This document shows, one piece after another, positions 35,487 through 45,164 of a stretch of DNA of 64,000 bases. This DNA comes from Pseudomonadota bacterium. GTDB lineage: Bacteria; Pseudomonadota; Gammaproteobacteria; Steroidobacterales; Steroidobacteraceae. The stretch covers positions 1 through 64,000 of the forward strand of contig JAJZUT010000006.1 of assembly GCA_021847105.1 (NCBI GenBank), written 5' to 3'. A program made the position numbers and the translations under genes. How positions within the stretch are numbered: the first letter of the stretch is position 1; every line of letters begins with the position of its first letter. The notes beneath the pieces are model-generated. The model was not told where the DNA came from. It saw nothing but the letters and a program-made list of their open reading frames with translations, and did not search any database.

Positions 35487-38400
35487 TCAGAACGAAACCG
35501 TGAGGTCCCCGTAAACCAACCGCTCAATGGGCGAGTAAGTTCCGATATCCGTTGTCAGGAACGCATTGGAAAATGCATTGGGAAAGTATGGCGGCGTGGC
35601 GTTATTCAAGTCATCTACGCCGACCGCGAGCACCAGCTTACGCCCGCTGCGCGCAGGACCAAAGGGCCAAGTATATGCGCCACGCAGATCGAACGAGCTG
35701 TAATGCGGAACCGCGACGAAATGCGGTCCCGTTCCCCCTGGCCCTGCGTCGGTGACCGAAGAAACATAGGTGTTCGACAGACTGATGTCGAAGCGCTGAT
35801 ACCTCCAGTCGAGGGTCGTATACAGACGGTACTTGGGCAGCGTTCCGGCAAATACGCCAAGATTGCTCGCGTTACCAGCGTACTGAATGGATGGATCACC
35901 CAGACCGTCAGAGAATTTGTACGAGTCGAACACCATGCCGTTCGATGACAGCGTCCATGTTCCGTACCGGCTCCAGGGCAGGATGTAGAGTGCACCGAGA
36001 GTCCAGGAGCGCTCCCGCAGAACTGCGAGGTTGGTGAAGCGGTCCTCGACGTAGATATTTTGAATATTTGCAGGATTTGCGGCGAGGTATGACTGCAGCG
36101 CGCCCGGGGTCGAAAACGGATCGGTGCCGCCGAAGTTCACGAAATTACCTTCCCCCAGATTGCCGAAGAATGGCGATGCGGATCCCAGACGGTTCACGGA
36201 ATTGAAGATGTTGTTGAAGCCGATTCCGCCTGCAAATCCGTACAAGTTGATCGAAGAGAAATCCGCAGTCACTGACAGGCCGTTTACGTATTTCGGGCGG
36301 AATACGATTCCGATCGAGCGGGCTACCGCAACTGCCGGCTTCAAGCTTGGATTGTTGCCATCCTCGCCGTTGAAGGTGAGACTGCCGTGCTGCAGCGCAG
36401 AGATGCCGAACACGTTTCCCGGGATGACGCCCGTGACCTGTCGCGTGTCATACGGCCCGTACGCCTGAAACATCGGCGGCGCAACGAACGATTTGGTATA
36501 CGTCCCATTGATTGCGAAGTGGCTACTGAATGGTGCCCAACGAAAGCCGAACTTCGGCGTGGTCGAGCTGCCGGAGTCGCTGTAGTGTTCGAATCGGCCG
36601 GCGGCGGTGAGCTCGAGCTGATCGAGACCCGGAATGTCCATGCGACTGGAGAAGATCGGGATGCGGGTTTCGGCATACACAGCGCTGTCCGTGCGTCCGT
36701 GGCTGAACGGGTCGGTGTAAACTCCGCCGATCCAGTTCTGATCATTGCCGGTAGTCAGCCCGGTAGTCGGATCAGTATTGCGGCCGTTGGGATCGGCTTG
36801 GCCGTATATTTCCTCGCGGCGCCAGTTAACGCCAACGGCTAGGCTGAGCGGACCGGCGGGAAGCTTCAGGACGTTACCGACCGCGTGCGCATCCCAGGAA
36901 TACAGCTTGCTGTCTCCGTGCAGCACCTCGGTACCATATATTGCGGCGAGTGTTGCCGCCTGATTCCCGGTCACCGCAAACGGATTTAGTGCCGGCACCA
37001 GCGTCATTGGATTATTTTCCGAGAGTCCCCCATACACCATGCTATACGCACCGCCAGGGGTCGCCACACCGCTGGCGTTGAAGCCGCCATCAACAGCGAG
37101 CGGCAGATTCGGTTTGTATATGAGATTGGTATCCTGCTCCGTCAGCTTGCTTTCACTGTAGTCGACAGAGGTCTGCCAGGTCCACGAATGGGTGATGTGT
37201 CCCTTTAGACCCAACGAGAATTGATATCCGTCCGTTGTGTCATACACACCTTTGGGACGATTGAGGTCCGCGAAGGTCGCGCTGGTCGCGGTTGCGAGCG
37301 GATCGTAGGGCGACCCGGCCGGCACGCTCACGACCGCATTCGAGAACGGTTGACCGGCGGTCTGCCACGCAGTCGACTGAACCTTGTTCTGTGAGACGAG
37401 GATCTCGCCGAAAGCCTCCGTGCTGCCGCCAAACAGAGGCTTCGAGGTGATATCCGCGACAAAATTCCGGTGCTCCTCCTGCTGCAGAAGCATCACGTAT
37501 CGCGAGTAATCAAAGCCGCTCGAGAGTAGCGTCGGACTGGTGGCATCGTAAACGCCCGGCAGCTGCGAATAGCTGCTCGCTGTTGCCGCCGCACCGGTGG
37601 GCACGGGAGGGTAGTGCAGTCCCGGTGCGAGCACGTAGCTTCCTCCGGCCACGACGCCTGGCAGCGCGGTACCGGGCGTCACACCGTACTTCGGGCTGCT
37701 GAATGCCCGGGTGTCGGCCCAGAGCGGCGAGGTCTTCCCGTAGCTCAGCGTTGCGGTGATGTTGACGGGACCGACATCTCCACCCATGGTGATGAATGCT
37801 GAACGGTCGCGATAACCCCCGTCGGCGGCGCCATAGTGGGTACCGATCGTCACGCCATGGTAGTTGTGCTTGAGAATGAAATTCACCACCCCGCCGACGG
37901 CGTCGGAACCGTAGAGCGAGGACGCGCCATCGGTGAGCACGTCAACTCGCTCCAGCGCGGCGGCTGGAATCTGGCTGACATCGACAAAATCCTTGCTGCC
38001 GGTGAGGCCGGCGACCGCGTCGAGCGCCAGACGCTGGCCGTTCACGAGCACCAGAGTCGGGAGATTGCGCAGTTCGATCTGCGAGCCGCCGGCGGTGAAC
38101 TGATTGTGGTTCTGCGCATTGCTGGTGCCGGCGTTGCTGCGTCCGGCAAAGGCTGGCACGGTTTTCTCGAGCGTCGCGAGCATGTTACTGGACTCGCCGG
38201 TCGCGGTAAGCGCCGACGCCTCGAGTGTGGTAACCGGAACGGCCACGGCATCCGGGTCGGTCGGGATCAGCGTGCCCGTAACGAGCACCTGCTGGAGCGA
38301 CGCCTGTGCCGGGCCATGCGTCTCGGCCGTCGGCTGAGCCGCCGGCGCAGGCAGCTCGGCGGGAGCGGCCGGCGGATCCAGGTGCGTACTACCGTGCCCG

Positions 38401-38702
38401 GAGGAGACGACGATGGTGCTGTCGTTGACGAACTCGTACACGAATCCGGTGCCCGCCAGTAGCCGGGAGAGCGCCTGCGCAGTAGTCAGGTCAGCTTTGA
38501 GCGCGGGGGCTCTGCGTCCGCGCACGAGTCCGGGATTGAAGACAATATTGATCTTCGCCTGGCTGCCCACGGCACGCAGAGCGTCGCCTAAAGATTGCGC
38601 CGGGAGAGCGAAGTGAAAAGCGGCGGACGTGTCGGCGAGCGCAGCCGCACTCACGGACAAGAAGACCATCAGCATCAACAACGTGCCGGTTTTGCGGCGC
38701 AT
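35487..38702 (-). CDS. Large TonB-dependent receptor with STN domain
   Basis: A 1,071-residue outer-membrane receptor. Signal peptide (LLMLMVFLSVSAAALA), STN domain at about 28-105 (FHFALPAQSLGDALRAVGSQ, then ALSRLLAGTGFVYEFVND), a TonB-box-like LQQVLVTGTLI near 144, a plug (IELRNLPTLVLVNGQRLA, LERVDVLTDGASSLYGSDA, GGVVNFIL) and a barrel to the C-terminus. This plug style is typical of oligosaccharide/peptide-type receptors of xanthomonads and relatives rather than classical siderophore receptors. The STN domain fits the FecR/FecI genes immediately downstream. Substrate unknown. Confidence 0.9.
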   Translation of the reverse strand: MRRKTGTLLMLMVFLSVSAAALADTSAAFHFALPAQSLGDALRAVGSQAKINIVFNPGLVRGRRAPALKADLTTAQALSRLLAGTGFVYEFVNDSTIVVSSGHGSTHLDPPAAPAELPAPAAQPTAETHGPAQASLQQVLVTGTLIPTDPDAVAVPVTTLEASALTATGESSNMLATLEKTVPAFAGRSNAGTSNAQNHNQFTAGGSQIELRNLPTLVLVNGQRLALDAVAGLTGSKDFVDVSQIPAAALERVDVLTDGASSLYGSDAVGGVVNFILKHNYHGVTIGTHYGAADGGYRDRSAFITMGGDVGPVNITATLSYGKTSPLWADTRAFSSPKYGVTPGTALPGVVAGGSYVLAPGLHYPPVPTGAAATASSYSQLPGVYDATSPTLLSSGFDYSRYVMLLQQEEHRNFVADITSKPLFGGSTEAFGEILVSQNKVQSTAWQTAGQPFSNAVVSVPAGSPYDPLATATSATFADLNRPKGVYDTTDGYQFSLGLKGHITHSWTWQTSVDYSESKLTEQDTNLIYKPNLPLAVDGGFNASGVATPGGAYSMVYGGLSENNPMTLVPALNPFAVTGNQAATLAAIYGTEVLHGDSKLYSWDAHAVGNVLKLPAGPLSLAVGVNWRREEIYGQADPNGRNTDPTTGLTTGNDQNWIGGVYTDPFSHGRTDSAVYAETRIPIFSSRMDIPGLDQLELTAAGRFEHYSDSGSSTTPKFGFRWAPFSSHFAINGTYTKSFVAPPMFQAYGPYDTRQVTGVIPGNVFGISALQHGSLTFNGEDGNNPSLKPAVAVARSIGIVFRPKYVNGLSVTADFSSINLYGFAGGIGFNNIFNSVNRLGSASPFFGNLGEGNFVNFGGTDPFSTPGALQSYLAANPANIQNIYVEDRFTNLAVLRERSWTLGALYILPWSRYGTWTLSSNGMVFDSYKFSDGLGDPSIQYAGNASNLGVFAGTLPKYRLYTTLDWRYQRFDISLSNTYVSSVTDAGPGGTGPHFVAVPHYSSFDLRGAYTWPFGPARSGRKLVLAVGVDDLNNATPPYFPNAFSNAFLTTDIGTYSPIERLVYGDLTVSF

Positions 38703-39360
38703 CGTATTCCCCCCTCTTTGGGCGCTCCGTCGCGAAAGTGGCCGCGAAGAATTCCCTGGCTACGGGTATAGACACCCCAGACGGCAGAAAACCTCAGCAC
38801 GGCAACCGGGACTACCGCGCGCCGGCAGCCCTCATCGGCCGCAACGCTTGCCCGCGCGGCGTGGATGTGGCTCGAGCGGCAAAAATCGTGCCCGGTGTCC
38901 GGTGTGCTCTGCACCCGCACCGGCGGGCGTTCGCAATCGTCGCGCCGGTCACTCGGTGACCGATCGGGCCGTGTGGCCGACGAACGCCGTCCGGTGCAAC
39001 AGGGTGGCAGATGCCGTGCGCGATTTCCGAGCGCAGCCCTCCGACAAATCATTCCGCGGCGGAAAAGGCGATATTGTGTAGCACACGACGGGATTCCATA
39101 ATTCCAGCCGGCACAACGGGATCGAGGCGCCGCGGGCACGGGGTGAGGCCGGCGGTCAGCGGGGAGCATCATCATGATGATTCGCCTACCGGGACGACGA
39201 GCGATTGCCATCGACGCAATGAGGAAGGTGAGCGGCGGCGCGGCCTCGCGCCAGAATCCGAACCTGACGGATTTCACGTGACGTCGGCACCGGCCTCCAG
39301 CGCGGCGCGGCACGCGCGCCACCGTGCGGGCAGAGCTGGACAGCTGAACGTCCCGGCACC
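38703..39360. other. Divergent intergenic region with one dyad
   Basis: About 660 bases between two divergent genes. No gene is supportable. A short perfect dyad GGTCAC-TCG-GTGACC lies at 38947-38961 and might be an operator for one of the two flanking genes. Promoters for both the TonB receptor and the flavoprotein must lie here but are not obvious by eye. Confidence 0.35.
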
Positions 39361-41247
39361 ATGAGCGACAAGATCAGCCGCCGCGATCTGCTGAACGGCG
39401 TCGCGCTTCTCGTTGCCGGAGGTCTCGCGCCGCTCGGCGCCCTCTCACCCCTTGCCCAGGCGCGGGATGCGCCACCGGGCGAGTATCCACCGCTGCTCGA
39501 AGGGCTGCGCGGTGATGAACCGGGTTGCTTCGAGATCGCACATCAGGTTGCCCGTGCAGGCCGCTCGTTCGAGATCGGCGGCCTACCCATCGATGAACAC
39601 TACGATCTGGTGGTCGTCGGGGGCGGGGCGAGCGGGCTGGCAGCAGCCTGGTTCTATCGTGAGCAGCACGGCGCCTCCTCACGCATTCTGATTCTCGAGA
39701 ATCACGACGATTTTGGCGGGCACGCGAAGCGCAACGAATTTTTCGTCGATGGTCATCACCTGATCGGCTACGGCGGCAGCGAGTCTCTGCAGTCGCCGCA
39801 TCACCTGTTCAGTCCCACCGTCAAACGTCTGCTCGGCGAGCTTGGCGTGAGCCTCAGCGAGGCTCAATGGGAGCGCTACTTCGACCGCTCGCTATACGGC
39901 TCGCTGGGGCTGACCAACGCCACCTTTTTCGATCAGGAGACCTTCGGCGTTGACCGGCTGGTCGTTGGCACCCCCACGGTCACCGGCGCCGATTCCTGGG
40001 CGAGCGAGCTACGCCCGGCGCGGCCCATCGAGGCCGTCGCCGCGGAATTTCCCATGTCGGCTGCCGCGCGTGCCCGGCTCATCGCACTCTACCGCCACCC
40101 GCGCGATCACTTGGCGGGCAAATCGACGGCCGAGAAAATCGCCTACCTGCGCCGGGTGAGCTACCGCGACTATCTGATCCGCGACGCCGGCCTCGGCCGC
40201 GAAGCGGTGAAGTTCTTCGACGGCTCCACCAAGGACTTCTGGGGCATGGGGCCGGACATCGTACCGGCATATGGCGCCCTGACCAGCCAGTATCCCGGCT
40301 TCGCCGGCTTGGGTCTTGAGGAGCAGATCGACCCCGCCTACCGCGAGCCCTATATCTATCACTTCCCGGACGGCAATGCGTCCATCGTTCGGCTTCTGGT
40401 GCGCAGTCTGATCCCCTCCGTCGCCCCCGGGAACACCATGGTGGATGTCGTGCTCGCAAATTTCGACTACACGAAGCTCGACGATCCGGCGAGTGCGGTG
40501 CGGCTTCGACTGAATGCCACCGCCGTGAAGGCCGTGAACCGTGCCGATGGGGTCGACGTCGGCTACGTGCACGCCGGCCAGCTGCGACGCGTTCGCGCGC
40601 GGCATTGCGTGCTGGCCTGCTGGAACCGGATGATCCCGCACATGATGCCCGAGTTGCCCCTCGTGCAGCGCCAGGCGCTCGAGCTCTCGGTCAAACAGCC
40701 TCTGGTCTACGTCAATGTCGCACTACGCAACTGGCGCGCTTTCGCACGCCTCGGTGTCGAACGGATCAACAGTCCCTACGCCTATTTCTGCGACGTCAAG
40801 CTCGACTATCCGGTCGCGATGGGCGGCTATCGCAATCCGCGCACGCCGGCCGAGCCGATACTCATCCACATGATTCACGTGCCGCTCACGCCGAATCAGG
40901 GTCTCACCGACGTCGAACAGTACAAGGTCGGCCGCTATAAGCTGCTGAAGACGACATTCGCCGAATATGAAACCGAGATCGTCGCACAGCTCACGCGCAT
41001 GCTCGGCGCTGGCGGGTTCGACGCGACTCGCGACATCGCCGCAATCACAGTCAACCGCTGGCCCCACGGATACGCGTACACGTTCGATTCGCTGTTCGAT
41101 CGGCGGACCGATCCGATGCCTTACGTGATCGCGCGGCGACGCTTTGGCAACGTCACCATTGCGAACAGCGATGCCGGCTGGAATGCATACCTGCACGAGG
41201 CCATCGATGAAGCCTGGCGCGCCGTCAACGAGTTGCGCACGACCTGA
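39361..41247 (+). CDS. Tat-exported flavoprotein, spermidine-dehydrogenase-like
   Basis: A 628-residue FAD/NAD(P)-binding Rossmann protein. The N-terminus ISRRDLLNGVALLVAGGLA is a twin-arginine signal, so the folded flavoprotein is exported. The dinucleotide loop is VVVGGGASGLAAAW at about 84-97, followed by LILENHDDFGGHAKRNEF, where the Glu binds the FAD ribose. Late motifs NRWPHGYAYTFDSL and FGNVTIANSDAGW match the FAD-closing C-terminus of the spermidine dehydrogenase/amine oxidase group. Its paralogue is cut by the right window edge. Likely role: oxidation of an amine or polyamine in the periplasm, inferred from family and from the amine cluster it borders. It converges on qhpG. Confidence 0.75.
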   Translation: MSDKISRRDLLNGVALLVAGGLAPLGALSPLAQARDAPPGEYPPLLEGLRGDEPGCFEIAHQVARAGRSFEIGGLPIDEHYDLVVVGGGASGLAAAWFYREQHGASSRILILENHDDFGGHAKRNEFFVDGHHLIGYGGSESLQSPHHLFSPTVKRLLGELGVSLSEAQWERYFDRSLYGSLGLTNATFFDQETFGVDRLVVGTPTVTGADSWASELRPARPIEAVAAEFPMSAAARARLIALYRHPRDHLAGKSTAEKIAYLRRVSYRDYLIRDAGLGREAVKFFDGSTKDFWGMGPDIVPAYGALTSQYPGFAGLGLEEQIDPAYREPYIYHFPDGNASIVRLLVRSLIPSVAPGNTMVDVVLANFDYTKLDDPASAVRLRLNATAVKAVNRADGVDVGYVHAGQLRRVRARHCVLACWNRMIPHMMPELPLVQRQALELSVKQPLVYVNVALRNWRAFARLGVERINSPYAYFCDVKLDYPVAMGGYRNPRTPAEPILIHMIHVPLTPNQGLTDVEQYKVGRYKLLKTTFAEYETEIVAQLTRMLGAGGFDATRDIAAITVNRWPHGYAYTFDSLFDRRTDPMPYVIARRRFGNVTIANSDAGWNAYLHEAIDEAWRAVNELRTT

Positions 41248-41295
41248 CTTGACGATCGCAGGCCAAGACCGATCCGTTGCGTATCTGCGGTTTAC

Positions 41296-42639
41296 TCAGA
41301 TGGGAGCGCCGATCCCATTACCCGCCGCCGGCGGCGGCGCATCGGGTGCGACGCGCAGACCCTGCGCACGCAGCCACTGCACAGCGCGTACGACCATTTG
41401 CGGCGGTCGTGAGAGGTGCCGGGAGGCACACGCGATGTCACCGCCGGTGGTGTTCAGGAGTTCGATCAGCTCCGGTAAATCGACGTCCTCGAGTTGCCAG
41501 ACCCCACGTGGGAAGCGCGGCGTCACGAGCACGCGCCGCTGCTCGATGCACATGCCATTCAGCACTGGCCGCCACGCGAGGCTCGTCGCTTCCGAAGCGC
41601 GGGCGTGCGCCGGATCGAGCGCAGGATACTGCGCGGCCGCAACGCTCCAGAATTCGGTCGGTGTGCGCTGCGCCTGCCGCTGGTAATGCAGCGCGGCCGT
41701 GGCATTTCTGCGCTCCCACAGTTCGCTCATCCGCTCACTGAGGAACTGCCCAATCGGCTCCCACTGCCGAGTGCGTAGATATGTGTGTGCCGCCGCAGTC
41801 GCGATGTGGGCCCCCCGTAAGGCTTCATACACCCCCTGACCCGACAAGGGATCGAGCGCCGCAGCTGCGTCGCCGAGCCGCTGGGCGCCGCAACGCCGCA
41901 GCTCCGCTGACAGCGTTGCGGTCGCCGCCCGCGCCACCGGCTCCCCGAGCGGCAGCGCACCGCAGAGCAGAGCCGCCATCTGAGGCGTCTGTGCCAGGAA
42001 GGCGGCGAGATGTTGTCTCAGTCCCAGACGCAGCGATGGCGCCTTCCGTGAGGTCATCACCTGCAGCCAGCCCATGCCCCGGTGGACCGCCAACCAACAC
42101 CAACCGTGCGCGGTCGCTTCGAGTCGGGTAAACGAACAATTGGCATCCTGAAGTCGGAATCGCTGACAAATCGCGATGAGCTCAGGACCCCTGCGCACCG
42201 GTCGCTGCGCGCGCCGCCCTCGTGCATCGATCAGCGTCTGGCAATGCAGTTCCCCACTCTCGGTGCGCACGGTCCAGAGCGCTCCGCGGCTTTGGTAACC
42301 GAGAGCCCGTTCGGCGCGAATCGACACCGCAGCGCAATGGGCGTCAGTGAGCAGCGCCGCATCGAGCTCGGCGCGGTCCACGATATACTCCGCGCCACCG
42401 GCAACAGCCTCGCCCGCCCAGGTTCCGGTGCGCTCCACCGCGCCACGCACGGTGCGCGCGGCCGCCTCGAGACCGTTCTGGCGCAGCAGCGTCAGAGTCC
42501 GCTCGCTCATCCCTTCCACCGCCGCGGTGCGGCTTCTGCCGACCAGCACGACGCTGTGACCGAGTCTGCGCAGGGCGCAGGCCGCCGCTATGGCGGCCGG
42601 TCCCGCGCCCAAAATCGCGACGTCCGCAGTCGATTGCAT
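41296..42639 (-). CDS. qhpG: QhpG, FAD-dependent monooxygenase for CTQ biogenesis
   Basis: A 447-residue flavoprotein monooxygenase. AILGAGPAAIAAACALRRLG at residues 8-27 is the FAD loop, DARGRRAQR is a DG-like motif, and LGDAAAALDPLSGQGVYEAL is the GD motif of class A monooxygenases. In characterised qhp operons this enzyme hydroxylates the precursor Trp of the QHNDH gamma subunit, the step that builds the quinone. It is the last gene of the qhp operon, 136 bases after qhpE. No signal peptide is seen, in line with cytoplasmic action on the uncleaved precursor. Confidence 0.85.
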   Translation of the reverse strand: MQSTADVAILGAGPAAIAAACALRRLGHSVVLVGRSRTAAVEGMSERTLTLLRQNGLEAAARTVRGAVERTGTWAGEAVAGGAEYIVDRAELDAALLTDAHCAAVSIRAERALGYQSRGALWTVRTESGELHCQTLIDARGRRAQRPVRRGPELIAICQRFRLQDANCSFTRLEATAHGWCWLAVHRGMGWLQVMTSRKAPSLRLGLRQHLAAFLAQTPQMAALLCGALPLGEPVARAATATLSAELRRCGAQRLGDAAAALDPLSGQGVYEALRGAHIATAAAHTYLRTRQWEPIGQFLSERMSELWERRNATAALHYQRQAQRTPTEFWSVAAAQYPALDPAHARASEATSLAWRPVLNGMCIEQRRVLVTPRFPRGVWQLEDVDLPELIELLNTTGGDIACASRHLSRPPQMVVRAVQWLRAQGLRVAPDAPPPAAGNGIGAPI

Positions 42640-42775
42640 TCACATCTCCCGCAAGGGCCCCGCGGGTACATCAGTCATAGCGCACGCACGCGACTGCTGT
42701 GCACCGCCAGCCCGCCCGCCCGCGCACCGTTCCGAGGCCCTCGCGCCCCGCTTCGCTCGAGTCGCTGCCCGGCTG

Positions 42776-43468
42776 TCATGCGTGTGCCACCGGGCAATGT
42801 CGCTCAGGTCCCTGGAACACCGCGCTCTGCATCAGGTTCTGGTACACCTCCCAGGCTGACACGCCCGCTGTGACGTGCGTGAGGATGTACCGGGAAAGAT
42901 ACGCTGCCGCGATGCTCGCGCCGCGGGCGACGTTCCCCATTGAGTCTGTATGGACAGGACAGGCGCCGAAGTCTGCGCTCGCACTGTTGAGGAAGGAGAT
43001 CTGCTCGCCGCCGCAGCGAGCATCACCCGTCGCGCGGAGCACCCCCGGATAGGCTGCCGGGTAGGTCGTCAATCCACGCGCCGGCGCCGCGGCCACCACC
43101 AGCGCGCCGCTCTTGCGGCCCGCTGCGACTGCGGCGGCCAGCACGGCACGGTCATGCGGCAAACCCAGGCTCACATGGAGCAGCTCGGCACCGTGCTGCA
43201 ACGCCCAGTCGATACCCGCGGCGAGCGCGGCCGCCGTACAGCGGCCGCGCTCATTCAACACCTGGGCAATCAACAGCTCCACCGGCTTCGGTGCACTGGC
43301 GATGATGCCGGCGACGAGCGTGCCGTGACCGAGCGGATCGTCCACCGCAGCACGGCGGTGTACCTGATCGCCGTCATCCACGAGGCGTACCAACTGCTGG
43401 ACGTTCGGCATCAGAGCCGGTTCGACTCCGCTGTCGAGAACCGCGATCCGCCAGGCCCGCTCAGCCAT
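42776..43468 (-). CDS. qhpE: QhpE, subtilisin-like protease for gamma-subunit leader removal
   Basis: A 230-residue peptidase S8. The triad is visible: Asp in IAVLDSGVEP, His in GHGTLVAGI and Ser in RGASIAAAYLS, where the usual GTSM is GASI. There is no signal peptide or propeptide, so it acts in the cytoplasm. In the described system QhpE removes the leader of QhpC before export. Its start overlaps the qhpF end by 8 bases, indicating translational coupling. Shorter than secreted subtilisins, as is usual for this subgroup. Confidence 0.85.
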   Translation of the reverse strand: MAERAWRIAVLDSGVEPALMPNVQQLVRLVDDGDQVHRRAAVDDPLGHGTLVAGIIASAPKPVELLIAQVLNERGRCTAAALAAGIDWALQHGAELLHVSLGLPHDRAVLAAAVAAGRKSGALVVAAAPARGLTTYPAAYPGVLRATGDARCGGEQISFLNSASADFGACPVHTDSMGNVARGASIAAAYLSRYILTHVTAGVSAWEVYQNLMQSAVFQGPERHCPVAHA

Positions 43469-45134
43469 ACGCGCACGCCCGTGGCCGCTCGATGATTCGG
43501 CCGGCGCACAGCTCCACGACCCGGTCGGCTCGCGGCACGGCCTGCGGGGCGTGAGTGATCACGATGCGCGTCTGATGCGTGAAGATCCGGTCGATCAGCT
43601 CATGCATGCCGCGCACTGCGGCCGCATCCAGATTGCTGGTCGCCTCGTCCAGCACCAGAGCAAAGGGGGCCCCGAGCAGCGCGCGCGAGACGGCGACGCG
43701 CTGGCGCTGCCCCGTAGAAAGCCCCGCGCCACGCGCTCCGAGCACGGTGGCATAGCCATTCGGCAGCGTCGCCACGAACTGATCGACGCCGGTGAGCTTT
43801 GCGGCGGATATGACCTGCTCGCCGGGTACCTCAAAATTGCCGTATTGCAGGTTCTCCAAGACGGTGCCTCGGAAGAGCGCCGGGTCGGTCTCGAGAACCG
43901 GAATGCGGCCCCTGACCGAGTGCAGATCGTAATCCTCGAGTCCATGACCATCCAGCTCGATGCGTCCGCTCACCGGTTCGGCAAAGCCGCGCAGCAGATC
44001 GATCAAGGTCGACTTGCCCGCCCCTGATTCGCCGAACAGCACGAGCTTGGTGCCGGCGGCGATCTCGAGGTTCAGATCATCCAGCACGTTGTGCTCGCTC
44101 TCCGGGTAATGAAAGCTCAGGTGCTGCACGCAAATGACGCCAGCGTGCGCCGGCAGAACGCGCACCTCGCGTCCGCGAGTGCGCATCGGCTGGGCGGCAC
44201 GCAGCTCCTGCACCCGCTTCAGACTGACCCCGGCGCGCTGGTACGCGGTGTACAGTCCCATCAAGGAAGTCGCCGAGCCCGTACCCCGGGCGAGGTACGC
44301 CGTAAAAGCCACGAGAGTGCCGATCGTCAGCGACCCGTGAATCACCGCCCAGCCGCCCACGATGAACACCATCGCGGTCGTCATGTGCGAGAGCATGCTT
44401 GTGAATGCGCCGACCCCGTATCCGATGAGCTGTTGGCGGATCACCCGCTGCAATAGTCCCCGGTTCAGCCGACTGAGACGCTCACGCTCGAATTGCTCGG
44501 CACCCGAGCTCTGCACCGCCTTGGCCGCTCCCAGCGTCTCGACCAGAAAATCCGTGATGGCGGCCCGGGATTCGCGCACCTCGAGCGTGCTGTCGGCAAC
44601 CGGCTGGCGCGCGCGGTGCCTGACGAGCAACTGTAGTGGCAGTGTGCCGAGCGCAACGAGCGTCAACACGGGGCTCATCGCCAGCATGATCCCGGCAGAG
44701 AACACGAGCAACAGCACGCCATTGACGAGCGCCAGCACCGAATCGGTGCTGAAACGCTGGATTTCGGCCACATCGCCATCGAGCCGCGTGACCAGATCGC
44801 CGACCGGCCGCAGACGAAAGAACCGTGGCGGAAGCGTCAGGATGTGGGCGTAGACATCCTCGCGAATGGCAAACAGAACCTTTCCGGACAGGCGGACGTA
44901 CCAGAGACGGTTGAGCGCCCCGAGCGCGAAGCCGCAGGCGGCTAGCGCGACGACTGTCACGCACAGCACGATGAGAAGCTTGAAATGTCGATCGATGAGT
45001 CCGTCGTCAATGATGAGCTTGGACAGATACGGCTGTGCGGCGGCCAGTGCCGAGGTGAGCGCTGCGAGCGCCATCACTGCGAGAATGGCGCTCCATTGAC
45101 GGCGCACATACGGCCACAGCCAGCGGAAGCTCAT
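43461..45134 (-). CDS. qhpF: QhpF, ABC transporter exporting the gamma subunit
   Basis: A 557-residue half transporter: six hydrophobic helices in residues 15-290, then an ATPase with Walker A FGESGAGKST, Q-loop near IPVLETDPALF, signature LSTGQRQR (normally LSGGQ), Walker B LVLDEATSNLD and switch His in ITHAP. In known qhp operons this protein moves the processed, cross-linked QhpC subunit to the periplasm without a Sec signal. Start ATG 45134 lies 30 bases after the qhpB stop. The Gly-to-Thr change in the signature may be subgroup-specific. Confidence 0.85.
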   Translation of the reverse strand: MSFRWLWPYVRRQWSAILAVMALAALTSALAAAQPYLSKLIIDDGLIDRHFKLLIVLCVTVVALAACGFALGALNRLWYVRLSGKVLFAIREDVYAHILTLPPRFFRLRPVGDLVTRLDGDVAEIQRFSTDSVLALVNGVLLLVFSAGIMLAMSPVLTLVALGTLPLQLLVRHRARQPVADSTLEVRESRAAITDFLVETLGAAKAVQSSGAEQFERERLSRLNRGLLQRVIRQQLIGYGVGAFTSMLSHMTTAMVFIVGGWAVIHGSLTIGTLVAFTAYLARGTGSATSLMGLYTAYQRAGVSLKRVQELRAAQPMRTRGREVRVLPAHAGVICVQHLSFHYPESEHNVLDDLNLEIAAGTKLVLFGESGAGKSTLIDLLRGFAEPVSGRIELDGHGLEDYDLHSVRGRIPVLETDPALFRGTVLENLQYGNFEVPGEQVISAAKLTGVDQFVATLPNGYATVLGARGAGLSTGQRQRVAVSRALLGAPFALVLDEATSNLDAAAVRGMHELIDRIFTHQTRIVITHAPQAVPRADRVVELCAGRIIERPRACAYG

Positions 45135-45164
45135 GGATGCCGCTCCGGCAAGTCCCGCCGGTGC

